NCBI GenBank assembly: GCA_031261585.1
Contig: JAISJJ010000159.1
Location: 1 to 36,338 of the forward strand
Source: Oscillospiraceae bacterium
GTDB taxonomy: Bacteria > Bacillota > Clostridia > Oscillospirales > Oscillospiraceae
Length of the DNA stretch: 36,338 nucleotides
Reading direction: 5' to 3'
Position 1 is the first letter of the stretch. Each line of letters opens with the position of its first letter. The translations under genes were made by a program, and so were the position numbers. Under the pieces are notes generated by a model, which was not told the origin of the DNA, ran no database searches, and saw nothing but the letters and a program-made list of their open reading frames with translations. Positions 1-9,470 of the stretch are shown here, piece by piece.

Positions 1-122
1 CCCTCCGCCGTCTGCGGGCGGCACCTCCCTCTGAGAGGGAGGCTTTTTTAGAGCGCGCCGTCCAAGCCTCCCTCACAGAGGGAGGTGCCGCCGAAAGGCG
101 GCGGTGGGAGGTCACGTAACCC
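1..122. repeat. Module B palindromic repeat pair
   Basis: Two inverted copies of a CTCCCTC-type module lie tail to tail. Each has a CCGCC/GGCGG hairpin next to a CCTCCCTC/GAGGGAGG hairpin. The second copy ends in GGTGGGAGGTCACGTAACCC. Nearly the same arrangement recurs at 13015-13140, with related copies at 22554-22675, 28089-28136 and 36182-36300. No gene is visible in 1-420. Confidence 0.85.
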
Positions 123-134
123 TCGTCCAACCCT

Positions 135-183
135 GCCCCCTTTCGGAAAGGGGGTGCCGACCGCAGTCGGCGGGGGTTTGTTC
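135..183. repeat. Module A palindromic repeat
   Basis: A CCCCCTTTCGGAAAGGGGG hairpin is followed by a GCCGACCGCAGTCGGC hairpin and GGGGGTTTGT. Other copies lie at 2099-2149, 2203-2256, 12937-12990, 13194-13230 (partial), 19477-19528, 22703-22768, 22886-22940 and 36100-36153, in both orientations. Confidence 0.85.
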
Positions 184-370
184 CCACGGCTACCGCATTT
201 ACTTTTCAGCTCGTCATTGCGAGCCGCGCGAAGCAATCCAGAACCCCGTTTCTTCGTCCAAACCCTCGCAAAACGCGAGGTAGGACGAGGTTACGGGGGA
301 CTGGATTGCTTCGTGCGCTCGCAATGACGGGAGTTGGAACGCGGAAAAAAGTAAATGCGGTAACCGTGGG
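183..370. repeat. Module E MITE-like palindromic element
   Basis: A long inverted repeat. The left end CCCACGGCTACCGCATTTAC is mirrored by the right end GTAAATGCGGTAACCGTGGG. The inner arms CGTCATTGCGAGC...GCAATCCAG and CTGGATTGC...GCAATGACG also mirror each other. It abuts a module A copy. It encodes nothing convincing. Related copies lie at 26736-26915 and 31566-31710. The form suggests a non-autonomous palindromic mobile repeat, but no transposase is present in the window. Confidence 0.65.
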
Positions 371-427
371 TTTGCCCCCGTCCAAAATCCAATTCATGAA
401 TAATATTTGAATTTCGTCCACACCCTA

Positions 428-456
428 TTGACAATCTTTGACCAATGTGCTAATCT
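428..456 (+). promoter_or_regulatory. Sigma-A promoter of hrcA operon
   Basis: TTGACA (428-433), a 17-bp spacer and TAATCT (451-456). The predicted transcription start falls at the left arm of the CIRCE element, the usual layout for HrcA-repressed operons. Confidence 0.85.
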
Positions 457-460
457 ACGT

Positions 461-487
461 TTAGCACTCGGCACCCGAGAGTGCCAA
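461..487 (+). promoter_or_regulatory. CIRCE operator (HrcA binding site)
   Basis: TTAGCACTC, 9 bp, then GAGTGCCAA. This matches the CIRCE consensus TTAGCACTC-N9-GAGTGCTAA with one mismatch in the right arm. HrcA with GroEL assistance represses heat-shock operons at this element, so the cluster is very likely autoregulated by the HrcA encoded just downstream. No second CIRCE is seen before dnaK or dnaJ. Confidence 0.95.
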
Positions 488-504
488 ACGCAACAGGAGC
501 ATAT

Positions 505-1557
505 ATGAAAATTCCCGATCGCAAAAAGGAGATTCTCCGCGCGATCATCGACCGATACGTGGGTTCGGCGGAACCCGTCGGCTCAAAGTCGCTGTCGGCG
601 GAGCTGCAACTGTCGCCCGCGACGATACGCGGCGAGATGTCCGAGCTTGAATCGCAGGGACTGCTCGAACAGCCGCACACGTCGGCGGGGCGCATACCCA
701 CCGCGCGCGCTTACCGCGTGTACGTGGACGAACTCATGCGGCGGCACGAGCTGTCGCTCGAGGAGACGGCGCAACTCAACCGCGCGCTGCGTGGACGCAT
801 CGAGGAACTTGACAGCCTGATCGCCTACGCGGGGCGCGTCGTGTCGCAACTGACGAACCTGCCCGCGTATGCCGCCGCCGCGCCGCGCGCCGCTACGATA
901 TCGCGGTTCGAGCTGATCAGTGTTGACGCGCGGGGGTTTATCGCCGTGGCGATGCGGTCGAACGACGAGGTTGTGAGCAAACTCGTGCGTCTGCCGAATC
1001 CGATACCCGACGGGCTGCTGTTGAAAGCGTCCGCCGTGCTGAACGCGTCGTTTACGAATATCACGGACGAGCGCGTGACCGAACTGCTGCTGAACTCGAC
1101 GGCGCGCGCGATTGGCGACACCGTCGGGTTGACGGCGATACTCGCGCAGTTCGTCATCGAGACGCTGACGGAGCCGCCGACGGAGCTTACGGTGTCGGGT
1201 TCCGCTCGCATTTTCGACTACCCCGAGTACCGCGACGCGGACAAGGCGCGGAGACTGCTCGAATACCTCGCGGGGGACAGTTCGCCGCCGACACTGCCCG
1301 CGCCCGACGACGGCGCGGACGTGAAAATCACGATAGGACCCGAAAATCTCGCGGAAGAACTGAGGGATTCTGGCGTCGTCGTGACGCGGTGCGCCATGGG
1401 CGACGGCACAGATCTGCTCGTCGGCGTGGTCGGACCCACGCGCATGAATTACGCTGGAATCGTGACAAAACTCAAATATTTGACAAGCGGCTTGGCGACA
1501 ATTAACAGTGAACAATTAACAATTAACAATTTTGGGACGGGGGACGATAGTACATGA
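505..1557 (+). CDS. hrcA: Heat-inducible transcription repressor HrcA
   Basis: 350-aa repressor that binds the CIRCE operator immediately upstream. The N-terminal winged helix is recognisable (KKEILRAIIDRYVGSAEPVGSK, SPATIRGEMSELE, GLLEQPHTSAGRIPT), followed by the GAF-like and inserted dimerisation regions typical of the family; length is normal. I chose ATG 505 because AGGAG at 495-499 lies 5 nt ahead; a start at 481 would fall inside the CIRCE arm. The stop overlaps grpE by 4 bp (ATGA), implying translational coupling. The last residues (about TINSEQLTINNFGTGDDST) are encoded by a TTAACAA-type heptanucleotide repeat and look like a recent non-homologous tail. Confidence 0.97.
   Translation: MKIPDRKKEILRAIIDRYVGSAEPVGSKSLSAELQLSPATIRGEMSELESQGLLEQPHTSAGRIPTARAYRVYVDELMRRHELSLEETAQLNRALRGRIEELDSLIAYAGRVVSQLTNLPAYAAAAPRAATISRFELISVDARGFIAVAMRSNDEVVSKLVRLPNPIPDGLLLKASAVLNASFTNITDERVTELLLNSTARAIGDTVGLTAILAQFVIETLTEPPTELTVSGSARIFDYPEYRDADKARRLLEYLAGDSSPPTLPAPDDGADVKITIGPENLAEELRDSGVVVTRCAMGDGTDLLVGVVGPTRMNYAGIVTKLKYLTSGLATINSEQLTINNFGTGDDST
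1502..1534. repeat. Heptanucleotide tandem repeat inside hrcA 3' end
   Basis: TTAACAG, TGAACAA, TTAACAA, TTAACAA and TT in tandem, translated in the hrcA frame as part of its C-terminal tail. The same period-7 family occurs at the 3' ends of dnaK, xpaC-like, murT, the ABC ATPase gene, tsf and spoVT. Confidence 0.85.
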
Positions 1558-2060
1558 GTGACGAATCAGAGGTATTGGAGCCGGAAATCCCGGAAATCGT
1601 TGAGGAGCCGGAGATAATCGAGAGCACCGAGCCGACGGCGGACGATCTGCTCGCCGCCGCGAACGACAAGTATCTGCGTCTCGCCGCCGAGTTTGACAAT
1701 TTTCGCCGCCGCTCACGAGCGGAGAGAGACGCGCTGTACGCCGACGTGCGTATCGAGACGGTCGCGAAGTTCCTGCCCGTGTACGACAATCTCGCCCGCG
1801 CGCTCGACACCGAGTGTGCCGACGAGGCGTTCGTCAAGGGCATACGGCTCACGATGACGCAACTCGTGGAGATTTTAGCGGGTCTCGGTGTGCAGCCGAT
1901 ACCGACCGTAGGCGAAAAGTTCGACGCGTCACTGCACAACGCCGTATCGCAGGTGTCCGAGGAGGGCATAGACGCGGGCATAATAACCGCCGAGTTCCAA
2001 AAGGGGTTCACGTTAGGCGGCAAGGTCATACGACATTCGATTGTGGTGGTAAACGCGTGA
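1554..2060 (+). CDS. grpE: Nucleotide exchange factor GrpE
   Basis: 168-aa GrpE, which releases ADP from DnaK and forms a homodimer through a long N-terminal coiled coil. An acidic N terminus rich in Glu/Pro precedes the coiled coil (about residues 30-70, including YLRLAAEFDNFRRRS). The C-terminal beta domain carries the family pattern EGI, GFTLGGKVIRHS and VVVNA. The start overlaps the hrcA stop by 4 bp. The gene ends directly before a TTGACAA heptad and a cluster of repeat modules that separates it from dnaK. Confidence 0.97.
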   Translation: MSDESEVLEPEIPEIVEEPEIIESTEPTADDLLAAANDKYLRLAAEFDNFRRRSRAERDALYADVRIETVAKFLPVYDNLARALDTECADEAFVKGIRLTMTQLVEILAGLGVQPIPTVGEKFDASLHNAVSQVSEEGIDAGIITAEFQKGFTLGGKVIRHSIVVVNA

Positions 2061-2317
2061 TGTCAATTGACAATTTGGGACGCAGAGTTTAGACGAGGGC
2101 AAACCCCCGCCGCTTGCGAGCGGCACCCCCTTTGCGAAAGGGGGCAAGGGTTGGACGAGGAACGCGTGGGTGTTTCCGTTGTTCCGTCCAACGTCCATCG
2201 TCCCTGCCCCCTTTCGAAAAGGGGGTGTCGACCGCAGTCGGCGGGGGTTTGTTCCCCGAATATTGAGCTTTCAAAACAGATTTCAATCAATTCATTCATA
2301 ATAAGGAGAATATAAAA
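2061..2317. repeat. grpE-dnaK intergenic repeat cluster
   Basis: The 257-bp gap holds two module A copies in opposite orientation (2099-2149 and 2203-2256) joined by a GTTGGACGAGG-type heptad spacer. An AT-rich stretch and AAGGAG about 9 nt before the dnaK ATG follow. No gene and no second CIRCE are visible. The module pair could fold into strong hairpins in the operon mRNA. Confidence 0.75.
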
Positions 2318-4153
2318 ATGGCAAAGATTATAGGTATAGACCTCGGCACGACCAACTCGTGCGTCGCGGTTATCGAGGGCGGCGAGCCCGTCGTCATCGC
2401 AAACGCGGAGGGCGCGCGCACAACTCCGTCCGTCGTCGCGTTCAGCAAAGAGGGCGAACGCATGGTCGGCGCGGTCGCGAAACGTCAGGCTATCACGAAC
2501 CCCGACCGCACGATATCGTCGATCAAGCGCGAGATGGGCAGTGCGTTCAAGGTCGCGATTGACGACAAAAACTACACGCCGCAGGAGATTTCCGCGATGG
2601 TGCTGCAAAAGCTCAAAGCGGACGCGGAGGCGTACCTCGGCACGCGCGTGACCGAAGCCGTCATCACCGTTCCCGCGTACTTCACGGACAGTCAGCGTCA
2701 GGCGACGAAGGACGCGGGGCGCATCGCGGGTCTCGACGTGAAGCGCATCATCAACGAGCCGACCGCCGCCGCGCTGGCGTACGGTCTCGACAAGGAGCAG
2801 GAGCAGAAGATCATGGTCTACGACCTCGGCGGCGGCACGTTCGACGTGTCGGTGCTTGAAATCGGCGACGGCGTGATCGAGGTGCTCGCCACGGCGGGCA
2901 ACAACCGTCTCGGCGGCGACGATTTCGACAAGTGCGTCGTGGACTACCTGCTCGCAGAGTTCAAAAAGGAGTCGGGCGTTGACCTCACGGGCGACAAGAT
3001 CGCGATGCAGCGTCTGCGCGAAGCCGCTGAAAAGGCGAAAATCGACCTCTCGGGTCTGACCTCTGCCAACATCAACCTGCCGTACATCACGGCGGACGCG
3101 ACGGGACCGAAGCATCTCGACACGACGCTCACCCGCGCGAAGTTCAACGAATTGACCGCCGCGCTCGTCGAAAAGACCGTGCAGCCCGTGAAACAGGCGT
3201 TGAGCGACGCGGGATTGCAACCGTCGCAGCTCTCAAAAGTGCTGCTCGTCGGCGGCTCGACGCGTATTCCGTCGGTTCAGGAGAAAGTCAAACAGCTCAC
3301 GGGGCAGGAGCCGTTCCGCGGCATCAACCCCGACGAGTGCGTCGCGATAGGCGCGGCGATTCAGGGCGGCATTTTGGGCGGCGACGTCGAGGGCTTGCTG
3401 CTACTCGATGTTACCCCGCTGTCGCTCGGTATTGAGACGCTCGGCGGCGTGTTCACGAAACTCATCGAGCGCAACACGACGATTCCGACGAAGAAATCGC
3501 AGACGTTCAGCACCGCCGCCGACAACCAGACCTCGGTCGAGGTCAACGTGTTGCAGGGCGAGCGTGAGATCGCGCAGTACAACAAGTCGCTCGGTCGGTT
3601 CCACCTCGACGGTATCGCGTCCGCGCGGCGCGGCGTGCCGCAGATCGAGGTGACGTTCGACATCGACGCGAACGGCATCGTCAACGTCTCCGCGAAAGAC
3701 CTCGGCACAGGTCGCGAACAGCACATTACAATCACGTCCAGCACGAATCTGTCAAAGGACGACATCGAAAAAGCGGTCAAGGAAGCCGAAAAGTTCGCCG
3801 CCGAGGACGCGGTGAAACGCGAGGAAGCGGACACGAAAAACGCGGGCGATCAGCTCGTGTACCAGACCGAAAAACTGCTCGAAGAGACGGGCGACAAGCT
3901 CGAATCGGGCGACAAATCCTCGCTCGAGGACGGTATCGAGAAGCTGAAATCCGCGCTCAGCGGCGGCGACCTCGCCGAAATCAAGGAGAAAACCGACGAA
4001 CTGCAAAAAGCCCTCTACGCCGTGTCCGAGAAGCTCTACGCACAAGCGGCACCGCAGGACGGCAACGGCGGCGACGGCGGCGGGTACACGCCCCCCGACG
4101 ACGGCGTGGTCGACGCGGATTACGAGGTCGTGGACGACGACGGGGACAATTAA
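2318..4153 (+). CDS. dnaK: Chaperone protein DnaK (Hsp70)
   Basis: 611-aa ATP-dependent chaperone that works with DnaJ and GrpE. The ATPase domain has the phosphate-1 motif [14 protein letters not shown] at the N terminus, [12 protein letters not shown], and [14 protein letters not shown]. The interdomain linker [18 protein letters not shown] precedes the substrate-binding beta sandwich. The C-terminal helical lid ends in a Gly-rich stretch and the acidic tail [16 protein letters not shown] precedes the ATG. The stop codon lies within the first unit of a TTAACAR heptad repeat. Third gene of the CIRCE-controlled cluster. Confidence 0.98.
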   Translation: MAKIIGIDLGTTNSCVAVIEGGEPVVIANAEGARTTPSVVAFSKEGERMVGAVAKRQAITNPDRTISSIKREMGSAFKVAIDDKNYTPQEISAMVLQKLKADAEAYLGTRVTEAVITVPAYFTDSQRQATKDAGRIAGLDVKRIINEPTAAALAYGLDKEQEQKIMVYDLGGGTFDVSVLEIGDGVIEVLATAGNNRLGGDDFDKCVVDYLLAEFKKESGVDLTGDKIAMQRLREAAEKAKIDLSGLTSANINLPYITADATGPKHLDTTLTRAKFNELTAALVEKTVQPVKQALSDAGLQPSQLSKVLLVGGSTRIPSVQEKVKQLTGQEPFRGINPDECVAIGAAIQGGILGGDVEGLLLLDVTPLSLGIETLGGVFTKLIERNTTIPTKKSQTFSTAADNQTSVEVNVLQGEREIAQYNKSLGRFHLDGIASARRGVPQIEVTFDIDANGIVNVSAKDLGTGREQHITITSSTNLSKDDIEKAVKEAEKFAAEDAVKREEADTKNAGDQLVYQTEKLLEETGDKLESGDKSSLEDGIEKLKSALSGGDLAEIKEKTDELQKALYAVSEKLYAQAAPQDGNGGDGGGYTPPDDGVVDADYEVVDDDGDN

Positions 4154-4407
4154 CAGTTAACAATGAACAATGAACAATTGAGACGCGAGGGTTGGATATG
4201 CGGTTTGTTCGGTTAACGGGTTGTAGGGGCGATTAGTAATCGCCCGTCGGACACGTTTATGTGCCGCGCACCGCGTATTACGCCCGCAAACCGTCTGACC
4301 TTGCGCAACGGCTCTGCGGGCGACCGATGGTCGCCCCTACGGGTACACCTCATGCTAATAATAATGCGTGATTGCATTATCACGGAACCCCTACATAATT
4401 TTCGGCG
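4150..4407. repeat. dnaK-dnaJ intergenic repeats and hairpin
   Basis: Starts with heptads TTAACAG, TTAACAA, TGAACAA, TGAACAA (4150-4177). Then comes a module C pair, GTAGGGGCGATTAGTAATCG and the inverted CGACCGATGGTCGCCCCTAC, at 4223-4341. Last is a perfect hairpin ATAATGC-GTGATT-GCATTAT at 4361-4380, shortly before dnaJ. No clear sigma-A promoter was found, so dnaJ is probably read from the hrcA promoter. Confidence 0.7.
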
Positions 4408-4416
4408 GTGAAACAA

Positions 4417-5538
4417 TTGGCGGATAAGAAAGATTTTTACGAGTCGCTCGGCGTGTCCAAGACCGCGAGCGATGACGAGATCAAAAAAGCGTATCGCGCA
4501 AAGGCGAAAAAATATCACCCCGATGTGAACCCCGGCAACAAGGAGGCTGAGGCTCGCTTCAAGGAGATCAACGAGGCGTACGAAGTTCTGTCCGACACCG
4601 ACAAAAAGGCGCGTTACGACCAGTTCGGACACGCGGGAGTCGACCCGAACTACCAGCCGAGCGGCGGCGGGTACAGCGGCGGCTTTGACGGCTTCAGCGG
4701 CGATGTCGACCTCGGCGATATCTTCGGCAGCATCTTCGGCGGCGGGAGCAGCCGCGCGAGCTCGCGCACATCGGCGCGGCGCGGCGAGACTGTCGAGGCG
4801 ACAATGTCGATCACATTCGAGGAGGCGGCGTTCGGCGTTGAGCGTGAGATTGACGTCTCGCGCGTCGAGCATTGCGACGAATGTCAGGGTACGGGCGCGG
4901 CGCACGGTACGACCGCCGAGACGTGTTCGCAATGCAAGGGTTCGGGCGTGGTCATGACGCAGCAGCGCACGGTGTTCGGCGTGATGCAGGCGCAGTCGGA
5001 ATGTCCGAAGTGCCACGGGCGCGGCAAGACCATCGAAAAACCGTGCGACAAGTGCCGAGGGCAGGGGCGTGTGCGCCGCCGCCGCAAGATCAACGTCAAA
5101 GTTCCCGCGGGTATCGACGACGGGCAGACGCTGAACGTGCGCGGCGAGGGCAGCGTCGGCTCAAACGGCGGCGCGCAGGGCGACCTGTACGTCACCGTCG
5201 ACGTGCGCCGCCACCAATTTTTCGAGCGCGAGGGTACCACAGTGCTGTACGACCTGCCGATCTCGTTCACGCAGGCGGCACTCGGCGCGGACATCGAGGT
5301 GCCGACGCTCGACGGCAAGGTGTCGTACACCGTCCCCGAGGGTACGCAGACGGGCGCGCGGTTTAGACTGCGCGGCAAGGGTATCCCGAGTCTGCGCGGC
5401 GGCTCGCGCGGCGATCAGGTGATCACCGTCCGCGTCTCCACGCCGACGAAGCTGACCTCGGAGCAGCGCGAACTGCTCACGAAGTTGCGTGACTCGTTCG
5501 GGGAGACGGAGACGGGGAAACGTAAGAAGAAGAAATAA
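4417..5538 (+). CDS. dnaJ: Chaperone protein DnaJ (Hsp40)
   Basis: 373-aa type I J protein that stimulates the DnaK ATPase and delivers substrates. The J domain has HPD at residues 34-36. A Gly/Phe-rich region carrying [13 protein letters not shown] follows. Four CxxCxGxG zinc-finger repeats are present ([32 protein letters not shown]), then the C-terminal substrate domain and a Lys-rich end. I prefer the TTG at 4417: GGCGGTG (4404-4410) sits 6 nt ahead like a Shine-Dalgarno, and the protein then begins with the canonical [13 protein letters not shown] at 4408 in the same frame would add three residues and would overlap that site. Confidence 0.96.
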   Translation: MADKKDFYESLGVSKTASDDEIKKAYRAKAKKYHPDVNPGNKEAEARFKEINEAYEVLSDTDKKARYDQFGHAGVDPNYQPSGGGYSGGFDGFSGDVDLGDIFGSIFGGGSSRASSRTSARRGETVEATMSITFEEAAFGVEREIDVSRVEHCDECQGTGAAHGTTAETCSQCKGSGVVMTQQRTVFGVMQAQSECPKCHGRGKTIEKPCDKCRGQGRVRRRRKINVKVPAGIDDGQTLNVRGEGSVGSNGGAQGDLYVTVDVRRHQFFEREGTTVLYDLPISFTQAALGADIEVPTLDGKVSYTVPEGTQTGARFRLRGKGIPSLRGGSRGDQVITVRVSTPTKLTSEQRELLTKLRDSFGETETGKRKKKK

Positions 5539-5551
5539 GGGGTTACGTAGG

Positions 5552-5790
5552 GGCGGGTGTGACCCGCCCTTTCGCGTTGCGTGGTACACGTAGGGGCGGG
5601 GTCAACCCGCCCTTATCGCATGTATAAAAATGCCTGTCATTCTGAGCGAAGCGAAGAATCCCCTTGACAATGCGCATTAGTCGGGGGATTCTTCGCTGCG
5701 CTCAGAATGACAGGACATTTACGTAGGGGCGGGTAAGAATTTACGCAAAGGGCGGGTGAACCCCGCCCCTACGATGGGAATTGCGTTGTA
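5552..5790. repeat. Module C and module D repeats
   Basis: Several GTAGGGGCGGG...CCCGCCC copies (about 5545-5612 and 5723-5772) surround a module D palindrome at 5636-5712. Its arms are TGTCATTCTGAGCGAAGCGA and TCGCTGCGCTCAGAATGACA. The gap lies between the convergent dnaJ and nfo genes; the hairpins could serve as a bidirectional terminator. A second module D arm is at 28027-28060. Confidence 0.8.
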
Positions 5791-5825
5791 AATCACACGG
5801 GCGGCATACCCCGCCCATCAGACGT

Positions 5826-6668
5826 TTACGCCCCGAAAAAACCGCGTATTTCCTCGATCTCTTGCTTGTACCCGTCCAGCTCGTTCGGGGTTTCGAGGTA
5901 GAACGGTAGATCGCGGAGCGCGGGGTGCGTCACGACGCGGCGTATCGTGTCGGTGCCGAGGGAGCCGCCGCCGAGCACCTCGTGGCGGTCCTTGTGCGAC
6001 GCGAACGGGTTTTTCGAGTCGTTGACGTGTATCGCGCGCAGACGCGCAAGCCCGACGACGCGGTCGAACTCGGTCAGCACGCCGTCGAGGTTGCCGACGA
6101 TGTCGTATCCCGCGTCGTATACGTGGCACGTGTCGAGGCACACGCCGACGCGGTCGCGAATCCCGTCGTCCGCGCGGTCAATGATCTCGCGCAATTCCTC
6201 GAACCGACCGCCGATCTCACTGCCCTTGCCCGCCATGGTTTCGAGCAGGACAGGCACATCGTTCGGCGGCACGGACGCGTTCAGGCACTCGGCGACCAGC
6301 TCAATGCCGACTTCAAGTCCCTGCCCGACGTGACTGCCGGGGTGGAAATTGTACATCGCGCCGGGTATCGCGGCGAGTTTCGTCAAGTCTTCGAGCATCG
6401 TCTCGCGCGCGAACGTGCGGATATTCGGCTTCTCGGCGGCGGTGTTCAGCGTGTACGGCGCGTGGGCGAGGGGTTGGGCGATACCGTACTCGTCGGCGAG
6501 CGCGATATACTCGGCGATATCGGCGGGCTGCCATGTTTTCGCGGAGCCGCCGCGCGGGTTGCGGCTGAAAAACTGAAACGTCGTCGCGCCGATCGCGTGA
6601 GCCGAGCGCGCCATCGCCGCGAACCCGTCCGAAAACGTCAGATGACAGCCGACACGAACCGTACTCAT
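5826..6668 (-). CDS. nfo: Endonuclease IV (AP endonuclease Nfo)
   Basis: 280-aa deoxyribonuclease IV that cleaves 5' of abasic sites in base excision repair. The TIM-barrel metal-ligand motifs are visible: VGCHLTFSDG at the N terminus, HAPYTLN, NFHPGSH, LLETMAG, CLDTCHVYDAGYD, HVNDSK, HKDRHEVLGGG and YLETPNE. I took the start at 6668, giving MSTVRVGCH. It overlaps the stop of the upstream gene by 4 bp (ATGA), so the two are translationally coupled. It is the last gene of a minus-strand operon behind two paralogous secreted proteins. Confidence 0.95.
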   Translation of the reverse strand: MSTVRVGCHLTFSDGFAAMARSAHAIGATTFQFFSRNPRGGSAKTWQPADIAEYIALADEYGIAQPLAHAPYTLNTAAEKPNIRTFARETMLEDLTKLAAIPGAMYNFHPGSHVGQGLEVGIELVAECLNASVPPNDVPVLLETMAGKGSEIGGRFEELREIIDRADDGIRDRVGVCLDTCHVYDAGYDIVGNLDGVLTEFDRVVGLARLRAIHVNDSKNPFASHKDRHEVLGGGSLGTDTIRRVVTHPALRDLPFYLETPNELDGYKQEIEEIRGFFGA

Positions 6669-8191
6669 TCCGCGACGCGCGTACCGCAGTTGCCGCAGAA
6701 CGCTTTGCCCGGTCTCAGTTCCGCGCCGCAATTCGGGCAGACGCGGCTGTCCTCGACCGTTGCGGTCGGCGCGGGGACTGCGGCTTCGGCGGGTTCGGCG
6801 GGCTGTGCGGGTTGCGCGGGCTGCACAGGCGGCGCGACGTAAGTCGGCTCGGGTGCGGTATACGTCGGCTCCGTCGGTGCCACATAAGTCGGCTCGGGTG
6901 CGGTGTACGTCGGCTCAGTGGGTGCCACATACGTCGGCTCGGGCGCGACATACGTCGGCTCAGTCGGTACTTCATACGTCGGGGGTGCGGTGGGTTGCAC
7001 AGGCGGCGCGTTGTACGTCGGGGCGACGGGTTGCGGCGGGATATAGACGTTCGGCTGTGCGTACTGATTCACTTGCGGGGGCTGCGCCTGAGCTTTGAGG
7101 CGGCGTTTTTTCTCGGACGTGACGACGATGATTATCACGACGACCGCGAGAACCACGATTGCCGCCGCGCCTATCGCGATGTACAGAATAATCCCCGACA
7201 GACCGAAGAGTGTGAACGCGTCGCCGTCGTCGTCGCCATCGTCTGTGTCGGGTTTGGCGGTCGGACGCTCGGTCGGCTCGGCGGAGGGACGCGGGGTCGG
7301 TGTTGTTGCGCCGACGTTGTACTCGATATCGAAGATGCTCGCGGCGAGGTAATTGAGCGCGCTGTCATAGTACGGACCGTCTACCGCTATAAACATCGCC
7401 GCGTTCTGCACGGACGCGTAGTTCTCGGCATCCGCAAACGCCCATATATCGTCGTAGGACGAGAGGAGCTTGTACGCGCGACCTGCGGTGAACGAGTTCC
7501 ACACCTCGTTTGAGGGGTCGTAAAAGCTGCCGTCCTCCTCGAACGTGATCTTACTGCTCAGCGTGACGATGAACACCGAGCCTGCCGCATACGAGTCACT
7601 CACATCGTAGTAGACGGTCGACACGTCCGTTATTGTCGCGACGACACCGAGCGCGGGCAGCGTGACCGTGATGTCGGTATAGCTGAGCGGTTCGGGTGTT
7701 GGCTTCGGCGTGGGCGGCACGTATGTGCGGTAGTCGAGTTCGCTGATGTCGCGCGTCAGCGTCGGGGCGTATTCATACCATGTGTCGTCGTTCAGCTCGA
7801 TCAGATCGACATACCGACCGTCGAAATCCCAGCAATATTCACCGTAAACGGTGAACGTCGAGAACGGATACGCCACATTCGCGACGAACGTGGTGGTCTC
7901 GCCGTTATAAAGCTCGTGCAGCGTCGTATCTTGAAGGAATGTTATCGTAGCGGTCGGCAGGAACAGGAAGTTGCACTGGTCGTAACCGTAATCGTGTTCG
8001 TAGTCGGCGTAAATCGGCAACACGCCGTCGAACGTCGCGATTACGCCGTCGCTGTACGGGATTACGACGGTGATACGCACCGCGTCGGGCGGTTCTGTCG
8101 GCGCGCCCTGCGTCGTATAGATGGCGGCGGCGGGGAACACGAGCGCGGCGATAAGCGCGATCGCGGCGATGAGTGTCAGCAGTTTTTTCAT
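6665..8191 (-). CDS. Secreted-domain membrane protein with C-terminal zinc ribbon
   Basis: 508 aa, function unknown. An N-terminal signal peptide (MKKLLTLIAAIALIAALVF) leads into two related external domains. Both share the pattern (I/V)TV-LP, ATx-x-VxxVYY, an ITF element and an aromatic-rich end. One transmembrane helix follows at roughly residues 335-358 (ILYIAIGAAAIVVLAVVVII) with a positive stop (KKRR). The cytoplasmic part has repeated EPTYVAP/EPTYTAP units and a terminal CPNCG...CGNCG zinc ribbon (Cys 485, 488, 499, 502). AAAGGA precedes the ATG. It is a tandem paralogue of the next gene upstream, 29 bp away, and overlaps nfo by 4 bp. A sensor, anchoring or surface role is possible; none can be assigned. 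Confidence 0.85.
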   Translation of the reverse strand: MKKLLTLIAAIALIAALVFPAAAIYTTQGAPTEPPDAVRITVVIPYSDGVIATFDGVLPIYADYEHDYGYDQCNFLFLPTATITFLQDTTLHELYNGETTTFVANVAYPFSTFTVYGEYCWDFDGRYVDLIELNDDTWYEYAPTLTRDISELDYRTYVPPTPKPTPEPLSYTDITVTLPALGVVATITDVSTVYYDVSDSYAAGSVFIVTLSSKITFEEDGSFYDPSNEVWNSFTAGRAYKLLSSYDDIWAFADAENYASVQNAAMFIAVDGPYYDSALNYLAASIFDIEYNVGATTPTPRPSAEPTERPTAKPDTDDGDDDGDAFTLFGLSGIILYIAIGAAAIVVLAVVVIIIVVTSEKKRRLKAQAQPPQVNQYAQPNVYIPPQPVAPTYNAPPVQPTAPPTYEVPTEPTYVAPEPTYVAPTEPTYTAPEPTYVAPTEPTYTAPEPTYVAPPVQPAQPAQPAEPAEAAVPAPTATVEDSRVCPNCGAELRPGKAFCGNCGTRVAE

Positions 8192-8220
8192 ATTATAATC
8201 CTTTCGGGTTTTTTGCAGGT

Positions 8221-9342
8221 TTACGCGTCCTCGCCGTCACGGCGGCGTTTTTTGGACGTTGCGGCGGCGGCAATGACCACGACGGCGATCACCGCGACGA
8301 CGGTAATGCCGATGACTATGTAGAGCGTGATACCGCGCGGAGCCGCCGCGTCGTCGTCGGGCTGCGCCGTGGGCGACGGCGTTGGCGTGGGCGGCGGAGA
8401 CGGCAAAGGCGGCAAGATGTACTCAATGTCGTGAATATCGGCGGCGGTGTAGTACGGCACGGTCAGGAATTGTTGATAGAACGAGGTGTGCGCCATACTG
8501 CCCTCAGCGTACACAATAATGCCGTGCCATCTCGGGTCTGCGGCTCCCGTGTCGGTTGTGGTAACGCCCCACTGCCCGAACTCGGGGACGGTACTGTCGT
8601 ACAGGCTGTACGCCCGCCCCGCGGTGAACGACATCCATTTCCCCGCTGTGTTGTCGAAAAACCGTGCGTCTTCCTCAAACGTGATCGTCGCGCCGCTCTC
8701 CGAGACGACGAAAAGCGTCAGTTGTTGCGTCAGTTGTTGCATCAAATAGTACACGGGCGACACGTTGTGCAGCGTCGCGACGGCGTTCATTTTGGGCAAC
8801 GCGACTGTGATGTCAATGAACTCCGTCGGCGGCGGTTTCGGCGACACGTAGGTCGTCGGCGGCGGCGGGTTGTACGAATCCACGGCGATGTCGTAGATGC
8901 TCTGCGTCGCGCGTCTGCCGTAGCCGTTCCAACTGAGTTCGGTCAACTCGGCAAACAGGAATAACATGTCGGAACGATATGCCAACGGCTGGCTGAAAAA
9001 CACCGAAATCGGATACGTTACCTCGGCGTAATACGTTGCGGCTCCTATGATTTCGTCGTTAGTCGAATATTCCTCGGCGAACGTCACAGTCGCGGACGGC
9101 AGGAAAAAGAGTACGCACTGGTAGGCCGCGGGATCCACCGCATACTCGTTCAAATACACGGGCAGCACGTCCGTCAGCGTCACCACCGCGCCGTCCGAGT
9201 ACGGCAGTATCACCGTCACGTTCACCGCGTCGGGCGGCGGCGGCAACGGCGGTAACGGTGTCGGCAGTGTCACCGCAGACGCGGGCGACGCAAACGTGAC
9301 GGCAATCGCAATCGCGGCGATGAGTGTCAGCAGTTTTTTCAT
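8221..9342 (-). CDS. Secreted-domain membrane protein, paralogue of the 6665-8191 protein
   Basis: 373 aa, function unknown. The signal peptide MKKLLTLIAAIAIAVTFASP is nearly the same as in the neighbour. Shared blocks include PPDAV-VTV-PYSDG, VLPVY, YQC-FFLPSATVTF, ITFEED, SFTAGRAYSLYD and a DI-YI element before a Pro-rich linker. One C-terminal transmembrane helix (ITLYIVIGITVVAVIAVVVI) ends in KKRRRDGEDA, so this copy lacks the long cytoplasmic repeat region and zinc ribbon. I chose ATG 9342 because AAAGGA lies 6 nt ahead; an upstream start would add an unrelated leader. It heads the three-gene minus-strand unit ending in nfo. Confidence 0.85.
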   Translation of the reverse strand: MKKLLTLIAAIAIAVTFASPASAVTLPTPLPPLPPPPDAVNVTVILPYSDGAVVTLTDVLPVYLNEYAVDPAAYQCVLFFLPSATVTFAEEYSTNDEIIGAATYYAEVTYPISVFFSQPLAYRSDMLFLFAELTELSWNGYGRRATQSIYDIAVDSYNPPPPTTYVSPKPPPTEFIDITVALPKMNAVATLHNVSPVYYLMQQLTQQLTLFVVSESGATITFEEDARFFDNTAGKWMSFTAGRAYSLYDSTVPEFGQWGVTTTDTGAADPRWHGIIVYAEGSMAHTSFYQQFLTVPYYTAADIHDIEYILPPLPSPPPTPTPSPTAQPDDDAAAPRGITLYIVIGITVVAVIAVVVIAAAATSKKRRRDGEDA

Positions 9343-9470
9343 GTCGTGTCCTTTCGGTTTTGTAGCGGTTAGCAATCGCGCCGCGTCAACACACTGTGTG
9401 GCTCGTTTCACTGCCGCACGTTGGCGGTTGTCAGGGTCTTGGCGCGCTCATATGTGTTTCGGTTTTGCGT

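Noticed and set aside
2063-3220. Long minus-strand open frame opposite dnaK
   Set aside because: Shadow of dnaK: low-complexity Arg/Val/His composition, runs through repeat modules, no ribosome site.
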